Shown here: in pieces, positions 12,136 through 26,200 of the stretch
Layout: the number at the start of each line of letters is the position of its first letter
Numbering within the stretch: the first letter of the stretch is position 1
Assembly: GCF_003945595.2 (NCBI RefSeq)
Contig: NW_024104096.1
Span: 1,359,501-1,423,500, forward strand
Direction: 5' to 3'
DNA length: 64,000 bases
From: Pipra filicauda
Taxonomy: Eukaryota > Chordata > Aves > Passeriformes > Pipridae
Made by a program: the position numbers and the translations under genes
Notes under the pieces: generated by a model
The model's input: the letters and a program-made list of their open reading frames with translations, nothing else
What the model was told of the DNA's origin: nothing
Database searches by the model: none

Positions 12136-15100
12136 CAGGGTCACTCAGTTCTTTTTTTGTGGTTTTTGCTGTAAGAGAGATTTGATATCTGGCTCTGAGG
12201 TTTCTGGACTTTAATAAATTACCAGCATGTCCATCAGTGTTGCATTTTATCTTGAGCCCAGTCTTGGGAGAAGGTGCTCAGTGTCAGCTCTTGTTTTATT
12301 TCTGTCTAAAACTGATTTCTTTTTCTCAGCTTTTCCTGCCAGATAGGGGAACTCTGCTGTAGGTTCCTGTCTTTCTGTCTTCATAGTCTGGGAACTGTTT
12401 AACTTTACAAATAATTTGTCATTTTCATGCTTTGAGATTTAAGGAATGTAAATTAATGGAAAAGGAAGTTTCATTTTCTTTTGTCCCAAAACAGTTAGTC
12501 AGAGTTCCCTCCCTGCTTTCTCTACCATCAAGACCAGCTTCAACGTTTTTCTTCTCTTTCAGTCAATGCTCTCAAATACTTTTCTTCTTTCAAAAAGGTG
12601 GAAAAACGAAAGGAAGAAAATTCAGGAAAGGAATTGTTAAGCTGCTTCTAATTAATGATGAATTACTGTATATGACCTAGGATATCTGGTTGTTCCCTGT
12701 GTCAGTCATAACAAGGCCTATGTGACAGAAATGTTCAATATCTCCTGAGATGTTTTTCCTGAGTGGTCCTACTTATTTTCTGAGTTGCAAATAAAATATA
12801 TTATACGCTGCAGAAATATGAGGGACAGTTTTGTTTTAATGAGGAAAGAATATACTTGCAGTATTTTATAGCCTTTTTTATTTACATACTGATTTGACCT
12901 GAGACTGTAGGGCAAAACTGAATTATCAGAACAGCTAAGTAGATGCTACTTATTACTGACTAGAACATTTCTTTCCTACATCAAAGTGTCTTCTGTCTAT
13001 GGTGTAATATGTCACTGTTGCAATATGTTTATCCGTGTCAAACTATTGCATTACAACACAAACAGAGGCATTCTGATCTAAAAAAATATTTTGATCAGTA
13101 GTAACTAGCAGCTGCCTTTGTTCTATTTTTAAATAATTAAATAAAATATTTCAGCTGTGTTAGATCATATGCTGTGCACATGTGCTACTGACAGGTCATG
13201 AAACTGAATCTAAGTATAATATTGAGGAGAGAAATCATATCCCTTCAAAATATTTATTTTAAATTGATTGTTACACTAGATAACAGTAATAGTTGGGTTT
13301 TATTCTAAATCAGAGTGGAAACAAACTTTGTAATTTGTAAATCCCCACCTAACGAAAATTCTGAATTTTTTTTGAAGTATCAGTGTGGTACATCTTCAAG
13401 TATGGGTATTTGGAGACAACATATGGACCAGGAGAACTTCAAGAGTAGGCTTTATTAAAACTAATTTTAATCGATACCATACTGTAGAAAGATACATAAA
13501 GTATGTGTTGATTATGTCATAATATTTCAGTAGAGCTTGAGAAGTTGAATATAAATGTGCAACAGTTCAGAGGCAGAAATAGCATCTGTGAGGAAGCTTT
13601 TTATCTTGATTTTCAGTGCTTAATGACACCCATATATTTGCGTAATAGAAAACTGAAGTTACTGGGTTACTGCTTTTTAGCTGTTGTAAAGACTGTATCA
13701 GGTCATATGAAAACTAAGCAAAATTTAAGATTTTCTGTTTACATTTAAATTAACTATGTTGTTTATGGTTTTTGGCAGCCAAATGTTTGAAGATCATATG
13801 CAACTTAGACAGTGTTGTAATAAATATAGAATGGACCTTTAGGTTTCTACTTTGATTTTCATTAACTTCAGTACATGCCACCTGATTTTGTTCAGCTGTA
13901 AGTGTTCCTAAGCTTTTTGTAAGCAAAGCAGTAAGTTTGCCACATGACCTGAGAAAAGTGAAGGTGAATGGATCATATTTGTGTTTGCAGTCAGCAGCTG
14001 AACACAAAGGTCATGCAAATAGAACAAATGTTGTCATCTCAGTCCTAGAAATGGTGCTACCCAGTTAGAGCTTCTTGGCAACACTTTCATTAGAAAAAAG
14101 TGCAGTGTACCTGCATTTCCCAAAATCTCAGTGCTCATCAGACCCCTTTCTGTAAATGTTCATGAAAAACAGATTGACCAGATAGATGTGTTTGCACATC
14201 TATTTGTATTCAGAATTAGGCCACTCAAGCTAATCCTTTTAGAGGACACAGCCCCTGTTGCCATTTAAAACTCTGCTTATTTAAGAAAATCCTCTGTAAT
14301 ATTTTTTTCAGTACAGAATATGATCATTAAATGGTTCATATTCCTTAAAAAAGTGCTTTGTCCAATGATCCTGTAGTATGATCATACTTCTTAATTTGCT
14401 GCTGGCATCCAGCATTTTCTTGTCTTTAACCTGCTGAATCTGTTTTGGGCAGGAGTGGTGGGATTTTTTGTTTACTTTGTTTAGATTAAGAAGTGATGAT
14501 ATGGATATCAAATTTTTCTTCTGTTTATTTCTGTTTTTTCACTGTGCTGTTGAAGACTGGCCTCACAAAGACCTAAAGCAACTTTTTCTTTTTTTCTTTC
14601 CTACTTCTCTGCTATTCTGAGGGTTTTGTGTATTTTAGCATAGGTTGCTAATGGAAAAGTCTGCTTTCGTTTTGTTTTACTTTATTCCCCCCAAACTCAC
14701 CAATAAAAATACCAGTATTGCTCTTTTGAATACAGTTCTAGAACTTCATGTAGAATGGGTATATGTGTACATATTCTTATCTACTGCTTACAGGTAAAGC
14801 CAAATATATCTTTATGTTCATCTAGTCTTGCTTTTAAAGTAATAATATTTTGAAAATATAGCTTTTTTTAAGCTGAAAATGTTTATACTACTTAGATATA
14901 TGCAAGACCCCCTTGTGTTTTATTGGAGCAGTGTAATTAACTTATAAAGACTGCATTTCATTGTAATGTATATGTTGCTTTATTTTATAGGTTGCTTTTC
15001 CTACTGATGGCATATACATGCTTAGTCAGTGATAGGAAGAAGTTAGTATCAGCAAGCTTTATTACTGATGTTCATAGCTGATAATTATACACTTCTCTCC

Positions 15101-18100
15101 ACATTGCCACAATATGTTTTTGCACAGTAAAAATATATACATGTGAATACAGTAATAGTTCTTCATATTCCCCTTCTGGCAAACAATACTACTTTTGTTC
15201 TGCTCAGTATTTTAATTTTTTTTAAAGATCTGTAAGTGTAGGTGTTTAAATTATGGGTGTGAACAAATGGCAGATAAAAAAGGGTGAGGGAAATAATCCC
15301 AACAAACTTCCTTTATTTTTTATAATTCTTTATGGAGACCCTTGCTCACAACATTCTTAGTTTTGAAATTGTCTTGGGCATGTATGTTGAGTTAGTTGGT
15401 ATGTTGAGCATCGTTTTCAAGTGTCTGTAATTTTGGGGGAAAAGGTGAGAGAATGTTCTGAGGTCTACTCAGGTAGAAATAATGACGATTCTTTTATGTT
15501 CACACACATGCCTCTTGCTTTGTGGCCATTTGTGAGTCATAGAGTAGAGACTCATGGTTGAGCTGGTGGGGCTGTGTGTGAGTGTGTGTGGAGCCGTAGG
15601 TTGTGCCATAAACTGGACTCCTGACTGAATACATGTGAGTCAAAAGGATAATCTTCTTTCAGATGTTTGAGATAATGCACTGGTCTTGCTTTGATTTTTC
15701 AACTCTTCTGTGTCTAAACTTTGCTCTACCCACCTGCTACCTATCCATCCAAGTAATTATAGCTAGTTTTTAGTGCCTTTTGTTGGAAATAATTTGCTAG
15801 AGAATATAAGAATGATAAAGGAGGGATTATTACTAAGGAAATATAGCAGAACTAGTCCTGTTGCCAGTTTCATTTGACCTTGCCACTGAATTATGTAATC
15901 CTAACTTGTAATTGATATCAACAGTGGTCTTAAGAACTACGTGAGAGGAAGTTCTCATTCCCAGAAAGTTCAGGACAGGTCAAAAGCAGGCCAGTTTTCC
16001 TGTTTTCTCGCAAATCTTATGCCAAATACCAATTGCTGAATTGGTGGGAGTGGTCAGTCTTGGTGACAGTCATGAGGTATAATAGTGCGAGAAGTTTTAG
16101 TCAATATATAACCAATGAACATGGTTTCTTGGAATGTTGATTGTAATATGAAAATTATGAGAAAAGTAACTGCAATCTTAAAAATCCTTCACCGAGTAAG
16201 TGAAGTGCACGTCCAGGAGCTGATTAGGGTTTCACAAGTTCAAAAAGCCATAAAGGACTTAGGAAGAGAGAATGAATTAAAAAGAAAATGAAATAGTGGT
16301 AAAACTGTGTCTGATACCTAGGTTTGTTATTTCTGGAGCAACATTATGTCTCAAAACTGATCATGTAACTTGAAATTATGTAGACAATTAAAAACATAGT
16401 TTATTTGTGAAAGATTTAATAAAGAGATTCATATGTGGAAAGGGTATACTTCCTTTAGTTGTTGGAAAGATATCAGAATTGATCCAAGATCATTATACTC
16501 TTCTACAGAGAACAAAGCAAGTTCCATTTAACATCTCATTTCTAATAAAATACAGAAGAGAAGATGCACAGATTTGATGTGCTCTAAAAACGAATTGGGC
16601 TCTCTGCCATGACGAGCATGATATGGCACATGCAGCAGAGCGCTCAGGCTGTCCAGCCAGAAAGTCTCTCCAAATGTCATTAGGAGAGATAATTTAAGAA
16701 ATTTAATGACATAAAATAAGCAAAAGTGCAGCCTGGGCTATACATGTATCATTAAACCTTCATTTTTTTCTCTGAAATGTTTAAAGAGCAAGCAGTATAC
16801 AACTGGATTTGTTTTCTTTTTAAATTAGGAATTGAAAAGATGTAAAAGAGTGGTTAAATTTGCACCCTAACTGCAGCACTGTAAGTGTATGTTATAAAAG
16901 CACGTAATTGAAAATATACTCAGTAAATAGTTATGAAACCAAGATAGGCAAACTGAAAATGGCAGATGGACACTGAATACAAGTACTGGGGATGTTGTTA
17001 CTGGAAGGGTTTCTATTTATGATTTCAGTGAACTGCTGGAATCCATAACTTCTTCTGCTCTGTCTTCTCTGCGTTTCTGCTTAATGTGCTTAATAATCTT
17101 GAAAAGTAAAACTTTTATCTAGAGATTTTGTTTTAAAACTATAATTAGAAATATGTGCTTGTATAGTCTTCATAAAGGTCCAGGTAACATACATGTGTTT
17201 TTCTTAAAATTGTTTGTTTTCCAATACTCATTTATCTGTTTAACCTAAATATGTCTTTGAAGGTACATATTCTTAATTACATTTCACACTTCTATACTGC
17301 ACCTTTAAATTAAAAAAAAAAATACAATTTTCTGAGATAATGATGCAGTTTTGTAATCTGCATATGGCCTCTTTTTTCAATTGAATAATTTGCTTCAAGC
17401 AACAAGATTTTTAAATGTTATAGCTAATATGAAAGGCTGTATAATTATTGGTAATTGATTGTCTTATGATTATTGCATTACTAGTCTCTTTTGAATGGTT
17501 TTAATACAGGTGTGTTTTGAAAGGATTCCATTGATCTGTTTCTATAGAGTAGTACCAGGGACCTCTGAAGATGTACAGAATTATCCTGCACAGTGGCTTA
17601 GCTCAGTGTGAGAACATGTCCTTCTGCTTGTGCTGCTCTGTATTTTCTGCTCCTCTTAAAAGATAGCTGACAAGAACTGTTTAAAAATAGCAGGCCAAGG
17701 GCAGGTGACAAAATGTCACACAAGCAGCACCTGGTCCAGTGACAGCCTGGAGGGAGGAAAAAAACAGACCCAGATGTCACAGATAGGATTCTATTTCTGA
17801 AGCTGGTCAAACAGCAGAATTTCAGCTTCAGCAAAGGAAGATAGAAGGGCCCATCCAACTATCATGCATTCAAATTTGAATATTTTTTTCATATCAGTTT
17901 CTTTTTTTTTCTATTCGAAGTATTAATTTGAAAGTACAGATTAGTATATACACCTTTTCTCTTTGCAAGTAATACTTGTAACCTCACAGTCATTAATACA
18001 CTGTTGAGGAAAGGGAATTAATGTCCATCTGGCAAGATTTCTGAAATATTTTAGCAAAGGTTATACTAACTGAAATAGTAGCAGCTTTAGTATTTCTGCA

Positions 18101-19551
18101 ATGCCAGATTAATGTGAAAATATGTATAGGAGAATTATGTCTGTAATTAGGAAATGTGAAGTAGTTAATGAAGATCATCTCTTTAAGAAGCTTTGCTCAA
18201 GGAGTTGGAAAGTAGAAATGGAAATTCTATTTACCTTCTACCCCCACTTCTTTCTATGAAGGCTTCATAGCCTTATTGTGGCAACACTTTTTTCTAAAAA
18301 AAGGAAAAACTATAATGTGAAGAAAAGATTTATTTGCTTTTCTTAACCTGCTTATGACTTAGTTTCAGAAATGTACTGAAACTTCGTGCCACGTCTGTTC
18401 AGCAAGAACGTTCATTACAGCACAGCAGTCTCTGTGACTGCAAATAAGGAGGCTTTAACCATCAATAGGAACTAAAAATGCTGGAGAGGATTGGCTTTAG
18501 TTCTGCTTTGCCAGAGTTTATGTGTTAAAACTTTGGTTTGCAGAAGTACAGGAACATAACCATTATATTGGTTCTTCAGTATAGTGAGTGGGTCCTGAGT
18601 TCCCATATTTGAGTGCCCATGTAGTGAAGAAATGTAAAGTGCCTCCTTCCTTAGCTCCCAAACTTAACCATAGACATAGAGATATGAAAAACATATGCAA
18701 TGGATTGACATTATATACATGAAGTTATTTACCTTAATTGAAATAATTTTTTTATGGCTATAATTATCCTTTTGTATCTTTTTCCAAGTGACAACTAATA
18801 CCAGTTACAGCTTTCAAACTGTTTCGGGTATTTAATTAAGAAAGTCCTGTTACAAATTTTCTTCAGGATACATTTTTAATACTTCAGCTCAGTTAAATGG
18901 TACCTGAAACTAATCTGAACAGCATTGCTTCTGTTGGCTCATTTCTTGCTTTGACAATAAAAGTAGATTTCTCTGGGCTAAGTCTCCTTTGGGACAAGAT
19001 ATATATTTCTCAAAGTACATATGAAGGTACTGCATGAGAACAACATTCCCTCCAACCCAGTGTCTTATCTCAAATAGCAGATAGAAGATTCTTAGGGAAG
19101 AATACAAAACCAGAGTAAGAATTTTCCTTCCAACTATCCGTTAACTTGAGAGCTTCTGGTGCTACAGGTAGTATGAAAAATAGTGATTTATTTTTACCCA
19201 TTAAGTGAAGTATTGTAATGTTGTTATTGGGAGCCAGCTGTAAATGTCATAACTGCAGCAAGCTTGAACTAGAGGTCTTATTTTGAAGGGTAAGCATAAT
19301 ACTTTCTTAGTGCAAAGCAAAGGAATTTATTAAAAAGAATTATTTCACTGTTTATTTTGTGATTTTCAATATTTTAAGTACATAACACTAAAGGTACTGT
19401 GGTGTTAAATATTGTAAATGTCTATTCTTGGGAAGTTGTCTTCAATAGATGGAAGATTCACCTACCCCAACCTTTAGAAATTTTTCATGTTAATTAATTT
19501 AGTTCAGTTTTTAAATAAAAACATTGAAAATAGCTTTTGCTTACATTGCAG

Positions 19552-19608
19552 GGCGTATGGGAATAAATTTCCATCATCCAGGAACAGACAATATTATGGC
19601 TCTTAATA
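19552..19608 (+). CDS. CPEB3: CPEB3 57-nt exon in the linker
   Basis: Bounded by ATTGCAG| and |GTAAGT, a strong donor. It is in phase 1 at both ends and adds 19 residues: a Gly from the split codon, then RMGINFHHPGTDNIMALN, leaving one base for the next exon. The sequence is characteristic of CPEB3 between the linker and RRM1. Because 57 is a multiple of three and both junctions share a phase, skipping it would not break the frame. Whether it is skipped in this species cannot be told from genomic sequence. Confidence 0.93.
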
Positions 19609-20188
19609 GTAAGTAGTTAACGTCTAGTGATTTATATTGTCATGTTGAATATTATTTTTTACATTTATTGTGTATGTAGCTGCACAGGCAGACAAATATA
19701 TGTGGTAATATTTGCATAGAACTTTGTGCATATTCTGAAAATGTTCTGAAAATCAGTCACCTCTGATTTTATTAGTAGAATTGGGGGTTCTTTATATTAG
19801 CTTTATAATGACATTGTGTTTTACTGGAAGCTTGATAATGCCTGCTATAATATTACAGTCTCTCTTGTTTCCTGTTTTGTGGGTGTGTGTGTTAAATCTG
19901 TAACTTTATTTTCTGATATCTCTCCAGACATTTTTCTTCCTGTTGGGATGAGCTGTTACAAGTTTTGCATACAATTACATTGACTGATGGAGTTTGCTCA
20001 GTTGGTTTCCATTATGTAGACAGGAATGGAGAGAATGTTTACACGTCTAAATAATGAGGAAAAACTGCACTTCACTGAGAGATTATTGCTTTTGTTTGTG
20101 TCAGGAAATAAAAGCAAAATTAAAAGTCCAGTCATGAACATATGTATTCAAAAAACCTGCCAAAATGGATCTGGAAGATAGCTCATGT

Positions 20189-20210
20189 GGGGGGGTTTTG
20201 GGGGGTGGGG
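20189..20210 (+). other. Potential G-quadruplex (G7-T4-G6-T-G4)
   Basis: Three uninterrupted G runs of 7, 6 and 4 bases, separated by TTTT and a single T. The first run can supply two G-tracts, so a four-tract quadruplex is possible on the transcribed-RNA sense strand. It is isolated in AT-rich intron, about 0.6 kb downstream of the 57-nt exon. Confidence 0.6.
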
Positions 20211-23200
20211 TGTTCAGCACCACCAGCATAACGCAGAACTGAACTATGCAAATCTAAGCATAGTATTTGTCTGTCTAATCCTATGAAATGCTATTTGGAA
20301 ATGTCCATTTTTGCTTACAGTGTTGTATTAGACATGTTAGGATTAACGTACAAACTTCTCTTAAAATGTTTTGCCCTTGCACTGTCAATTTAAGTTAGAC
20401 TGTGTATAGTTGAGAACTGCCTTTTTTTTTTTTTTAGTACCAAGCAAAGAATAATTTATAAATGTGAAGAACTGAAAATTTTTAATAGACAAGTTGCAAG
20501 GTGTTTAACACCTGTAAAGGCCAGCTTTTGGAACCTGCAAGACTTTGCTTGTGTTCTCCTTAGTTTTACACTGTTAATGATGAGGTGATATTTTGAAGAG
20601 TTTCAGTTGTCATGTTTAGCATGTGTGCCCCATTTTCTTATGGGCACAGGAAATTATGGGAAATCAAGTAGTTGACTAGGAGAAGCACTGTTTAATTAAA
20701 GGCTTTATCAAAAGAGGCAACTGTTCATGTCGGTATGCGTGTGTAAATAAGTTCTACACAGTGCAGTTATTGGCTGTTTGACATGAATTCTGGTCTCGGA
20801 ATGTATTTGTTGTTCTAACGTGGGCATTTCATTAAGCTGATTGCAATAGTAATATGCTTGTGAAGATGGGATATTATGATTGAATTTTGAGTTACTTTGA
20901 CAAATTGACAGTTACTATGATTTATATAGTAGTATTTCTTAAAAAGTCTTACAGAGATTTTTGAAAGACAAGGATGAAAAACTGATACAAAATGTTATAC
21001 TGTTTTGGGCCAACTCAATTTTATCCTAAATGAATGATGTATTCTATTCTGCTTTCTTTTTAACGGAAATAATATTTAAGAAATATTTCTTCCTGTCTCA
21101 ATTTCTTTGAAATTTTTACAGCATCTGTAAAATCTATTAGTTTGTGAAAAACAATGATCCTTTGTAATAGTCCTGGTGTCTGGTTAAAATAGCAGTAGAG
21201 CTAATTGAGGGACCCAAACTAAATATATTTGTGTATTTCCACTGTTTAAAGTATTAGCGGTTTATTGAAATATTAACTTTGTACAGACTTGCAAAAGCCT
21301 GGAACCATAAATATGTAATTTATGCAGAATTAAATTCGGTGAAATGAAAAGTCTGAATAAGTTTCCATATATTTCACTTTCCTTTCTTTACTAGGTGAGG
21401 CCGCACCATTTTTGGTCATTACTGAGAACCCAGAAGCTAGAATTACTGTATTATGAAACCTGTTGGGTTTTGCTCTTAAATCTTTGAAGAGCTGAGAATA
21501 AAAGCAAATATTTAAGTACATAAGCTTAAAAATTACTTCCTGTGATTGAAATTCTCTTTTGTATGCAGCTAAAACTGAGAAATTTAGAACTATGTAATTC
21601 CCATGTCATCTGTTACCTTTGTCATGGGGAAATATACTAAGGAAAGTTAGTTCAAGAAGAAATACTCTTTTCTGTGCTGGCATGGTTGTGATTTGGGTTA
21701 AAAAAATAAAATAAGTAAAATAAGAATTCCCCAAAGATATTTCATAACAGTAATTTTTGGAACAATTTTGAGAACTTACGTAACATCTTTAAATCATAAT
21801 ACTTGTCAAATCCGTGTATAATTTCTGTGAAACCACTGTCTGCTGAAACTGCAAATCCAACCTTCACGTTCTATTTATAGTCATTGCTACCTAAGCATTT
21901 TTGTCTTTTCCTGTGAAGACACAGTAATAATCTTTAAGATTTATTACTCAAAGCTCAATTTCACACTGACAGTGTACACAAGCTTTTGAAGTTGGAAGAC
22001 AGCATATGCTCATGCCAACAGCAATGCAAAACTTCACATGCTGTAGGGAGAGGGGAAGCTCTGAGGGGTGTTCATCTCTAGCTCCTCATCTTCTGTGGCA
22101 GCACCTTCAACTGTACTTCAGCTGTTACTCTTATTTACTGATTACAGCCTTTTGAAACTTGGGATTTTCCTGACTGCCAATCTTGGGATGCTGTCTGTAA
22201 ATCTTGAAGGGGATTGTTTGGTTTGAGGGAAGGTGTTACTTGCTTAGTTGGCAGCACAGTGTGGAGCATACTTACACCATTTTGTTCATCATTGTGCAAA
22301 GCTATAAATCATCATCATCTCAAAGCACTAAGTTCTGAAATAATAAAATTAGTGGGATAGAAGAGATTGCTTTTAAATGCGTAATTATTATGAATCTCTT
22401 CTTGTCATTAATGGCATTATGTTTGTATATGTACACAGTTGCACATATGTATGAACATGTTTATATTATAAATGCTCTTTAAGTTCAGAATTAGACTTCT
22501 GTTAGGGAATGCAATGTTTAAATATTCAGAGAGGTCTACGCATAATCCTAAAGAGCACTTAAACAAAAGGAAGATGCAAATATTTCTATTTGAAACATTG
22601 TTCAGAGGGAAAAAGATATAGATTCTGTCTGTACCAGATCTAATTGAAATTTCTCTAATTGAAATAGTGTTTTTAATCAATTAGTGACATCAGTTATTTA
22701 ACTTTTTAATAACATCATTCATACTGAGCTAAAAAGTAGAAGAATTTTTAAAAACTTTAATCTACAGCATCTATTAATGATAATTTTAGTAGATGTTTGC
22801 AGTACCAGTTAAAAGCTATGCTTAAAATGCTAGGCAAAGCCTGAAAAGAAATTAATTTGCTTTGGCAAAACTACCTCAAAGGTGTCCTCCATCCCTTCTC
22901 TCATTAGTATTCACTGCCATTTGCAGCCATATGTTTCTGCAGCCACTGCTTCTGTTTGGAAGCAATTGGACTTTCTCTTGAGTGTTTCTCTAGAGAATGT
23001 GCTTCTTTTTAATTTGCTTTGTGAATAGGACTAAATGATCAGCATGAATACATAGTCACCTACATGGTAGGTGGTGAACTATCTTTAATGCTTTTTGTGA
23101 ACTTCAGAAAGCCAGCAATAAACTTCAGGGAGAGAGAAGTATGGCAGGTGAAAAAGGGAGATGGGAATAAACAAGGGTATGAGAGCTTTCTAAGGAAGAA

Positions 23201-26200
23201 CTGAACTGTTTTGCTGGTATCCCAAATTAGATTTCATAAAAAAAGTTTGAAGGTAGTTAAATGAGCAAATAAGAAACCCCTTTGTGAAATGCTGGAATTG
23301 ATTTTCCCTAAAGCTCGTCTGTACAGTGGCTTTTTAGTGATGCTGGGCTTCAAATGTTCCATGTGCTTCCACTGTTCATTCTTGTCTCATATGAAAATGT
23401 GTCATCTGTGAGGTCTGGTCCTATTTGCTCTCAATCTGATTGTCATTTCTTCTTTTCATTAGTGTAATTAGTTCTGTCTATTCAGAGTAAAACAATTTGA
23501 AAAATACATTAAGGTAAGGGTTTGGGGCATCTTTTTAGATGTCCATGTTGAGATTTTGGTTTTGGTTTATTAATACAGATAATAATTATGTGAGGAAGGT
23601 GTCACACCGTGACAGGAAACGTAATGACAACAAATGGATTTCAGTTTTTATTTTCATGTTTCTGTTGGTTTTAAAATTGCCTTGTCTCATTAAGAGCTGT
23701 TGTACTTGGCTCTTCCTGTATTCTGATGTGTTGCTTTCAAACACATATAGTGTTTTGATATAAAAAAGTTGCTGAAGTAGCATTTTATATTTGAATTTCT
23801 TGCCAGTGCTGCTGTTATAGCTTGAAATTAACTGCTCCAAAGAGAAGGTTCATTGAATTATTTTTGTCCTGCAAGATCTTGGGTTGGCAGTTTAACAGCT
23901 AATAAAAGCTTGGGGTTTTTGTAGTGATAGTGTTCTTGGAAAATGTGTGACTAAATTTCGAGAGGTATCAATCTCTTCTAATAGTTTGGTACTTGCCTAT
24001 AGGAATATACTGAACTCTTTAACCCAATTGCCACGTGGGGTTACTAATGTGTTACCAGCTTATTAGCATATGTAGAATAATGGAAAGGAATAAAAACCAC
24101 TGAGAGACCTTACATAGTTTGCAAAACTAAACCTAATTTAGTCGTGAAGAGACCAGAGTTAATATAACGGGAGGGAAAAAATGAATGATATAAAATGTGA
24201 CATAGCAAAGGCAGCAGGGTTCACAGGAGTCCCAGAATGTGTGAACTGTCACTTTACACATAACCTTGTTAAGTTTTTCAGAACCAGCTGTATAAAGAGA
24301 ATTGGTGCTGCCTTGGAGGCTGTGAATTGGACTTGCTGGTATCTCCAAGTCCCTTCTATACCTGTTTAATTTTTTAAAAAGGTGGGGAAGGAAGCCAAGG
24401 AGCAATACATCATCTTCTTTCTTACCTTCAGTTTTTTATATTAGCATCTGCACTTCCAGAAATCTGATTTGACTGTTACTGAAGGCAATGTCTCTTATCA
24501 GTGACTGCTAAAGGCTTTTTCTAGCACAGGATGATTTCTTAAATCGTCTTTTTAATCCAACTTTATAGCTCTTCAATACCTTCTTGTTTGTTTGTTTTCC
24601 CCACCACTTTTCCTGCCTCACAACCTCACCAATGTGCTTTCCTTTCATCTTTGTGATCCTCTCTATTGTGGGTTAGTGCCATCTGTTTCCTCAGAATTTC
24701 AAGATTTTCCAGGCTATTCCACAAGCATTATATATGATGCTAGAAGAGATGAAACAGCCTGGCTGTTAAAAATGTGAGGTTTATTGTTAACAGATTTTTT
24801 AAACTCAAACAAAGAGATGGAAATAGATAAGCCTGCTCTCCTGCACAGTTACTTGGCTGCTCATGTGCCTAAGAAAGGAACACCGAAGCTGGTTTTGAGT
24901 GTCAAATGCAGTTCACCTGTTTGATAAAGTGTTTGAGATCCAGTGTGTGGGACTTAACTGCATACAGCTTGCATGTAGAGGTGTTTCTCTGATGATGGGA
25001 TTCAGTTGTTTATGTATGTGAGCATATGTGATCAGGGAGATTGTTGTAACGCTTGCATTGGTAGCATTGGAAAAAAAAATCAACCTGGAGGGGCTGTTGA
25101 GGCCAATACCACCAAATTATTGTAGCACCCATCTGCACATCCAGCCTATCTATCAGTGGAAATTGAGAACCCTCTTTTGAGCCTCTCATATATGAGTGTC
25201 AATCATCTTTACAATTCATTTATATGATCCTCTCTTTTGGGCAAAAGCACGTTGCGTAATTATACTTGATTCTATCACCTTCCCTCAGTTCATGAGTTCA
25301 TTTTCACTGGTATTTTAATTCACTTGTAAACTTCCAGATCTCTAAGAACTTGAGACCCACTGTTCAAAAGAAAAAGCTTGACATATTTTCCTTTCTGATC
25401 TTAGAAAATTATTGCATAACTCATAATGTCCTAAAGCAAGTATTGTTCTGAACTGCTGACTGTTTCAAGAATACAAATGAGTGTTCCAGGCTAGAAATGA
25501 GATTCTGGTACCTTATAAATCAAGGAGGTTCCCAGTCTTGTCAAATAAACTTTCCTTTAACCAGTCTAGCTCCAAAATTTCTAATCTGGAAATGTCAACT
25601 TTTTTTTCATAGAGTTAATGCTACTTTAATTAAAAGTTAATTTAAGATATGTCTTTAAGATTGCCTTGAAGTGTGCATCTTTGATATTGTAGACACATTA
25701 TTGCATGATACATACAAGATGCATACCAACAGTGAAGAAAGAATGGTTTTAAAAATCTCAAAATACTTTGTTGTCTTCCATAAAATATGAGAATACAAAT
25801 AAATATGTCACTTATTTCTGAATTTGAAATTACCTGATCAGACCCACTTTTAGTTATGATATGGAAAAAGTGTAGCTCTAGTCCCTTTGAGTTAATGTTT
25901 TATGAATTCACAAATTTATTATTTCCTAGGACTGCTAACTATTTGATACATATACAAGGTGCAGTTCCAATCCCATATTATAATAAAACAATGAAAAAAA
26001 ACCCCAGAAAAGTTCTTTTTCGTAATTTTCATGTAGCTTTCTTTGAGATGCAGTTAAAATCTGAGCAGTTAATTTGAGTGAGTTTTGATTTATTGCAGCA
26101 ATGGGTAATCTTAGCTGCAGGCTTTGGGGAGTTCCAATAGCATTAGTACTGAGTTTACTTGCTTGCATTACAAGGTTTGGGGAGTTTGTTTTGCTTGTTT

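Larger units (their letters stand above)
8589..19551 (+). other. CPEB3: CPEB3 intron, ~11.0 kb
   Basis: Starts GTTAGG and ends TTACATTGCAG, with a weak polypyrimidine tract before the AG. It has no recognisable exon on the + strand. It holds a pyrimidine-rich block at about 10.2-11.1 kb whose minus strand reads like degenerate protein code, and a pair of short perfect hairpins at 12.1 kb. The rest is anonymous AT-rich sequence. The short open frames at 9302-9628, 11319-11519 and similar are unsupported. Confidence 0.85.

Noticed and set aside
20421..20440. Long T tract followed by AG, resembling a 3' splice site
   Set aside because: The sequence that follows has no coding text in the required phase and no supporting donor. 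Treated as a decoy or simple T run, like the similar one near 9890.
25080..25200. Possible CR1 LINE fragment
   Set aside because: Some wording resembles CR1 3' regions, but no diagnostic 3' terminal repeat or reverse-transcriptase text was found, so no mobile element is claimed.
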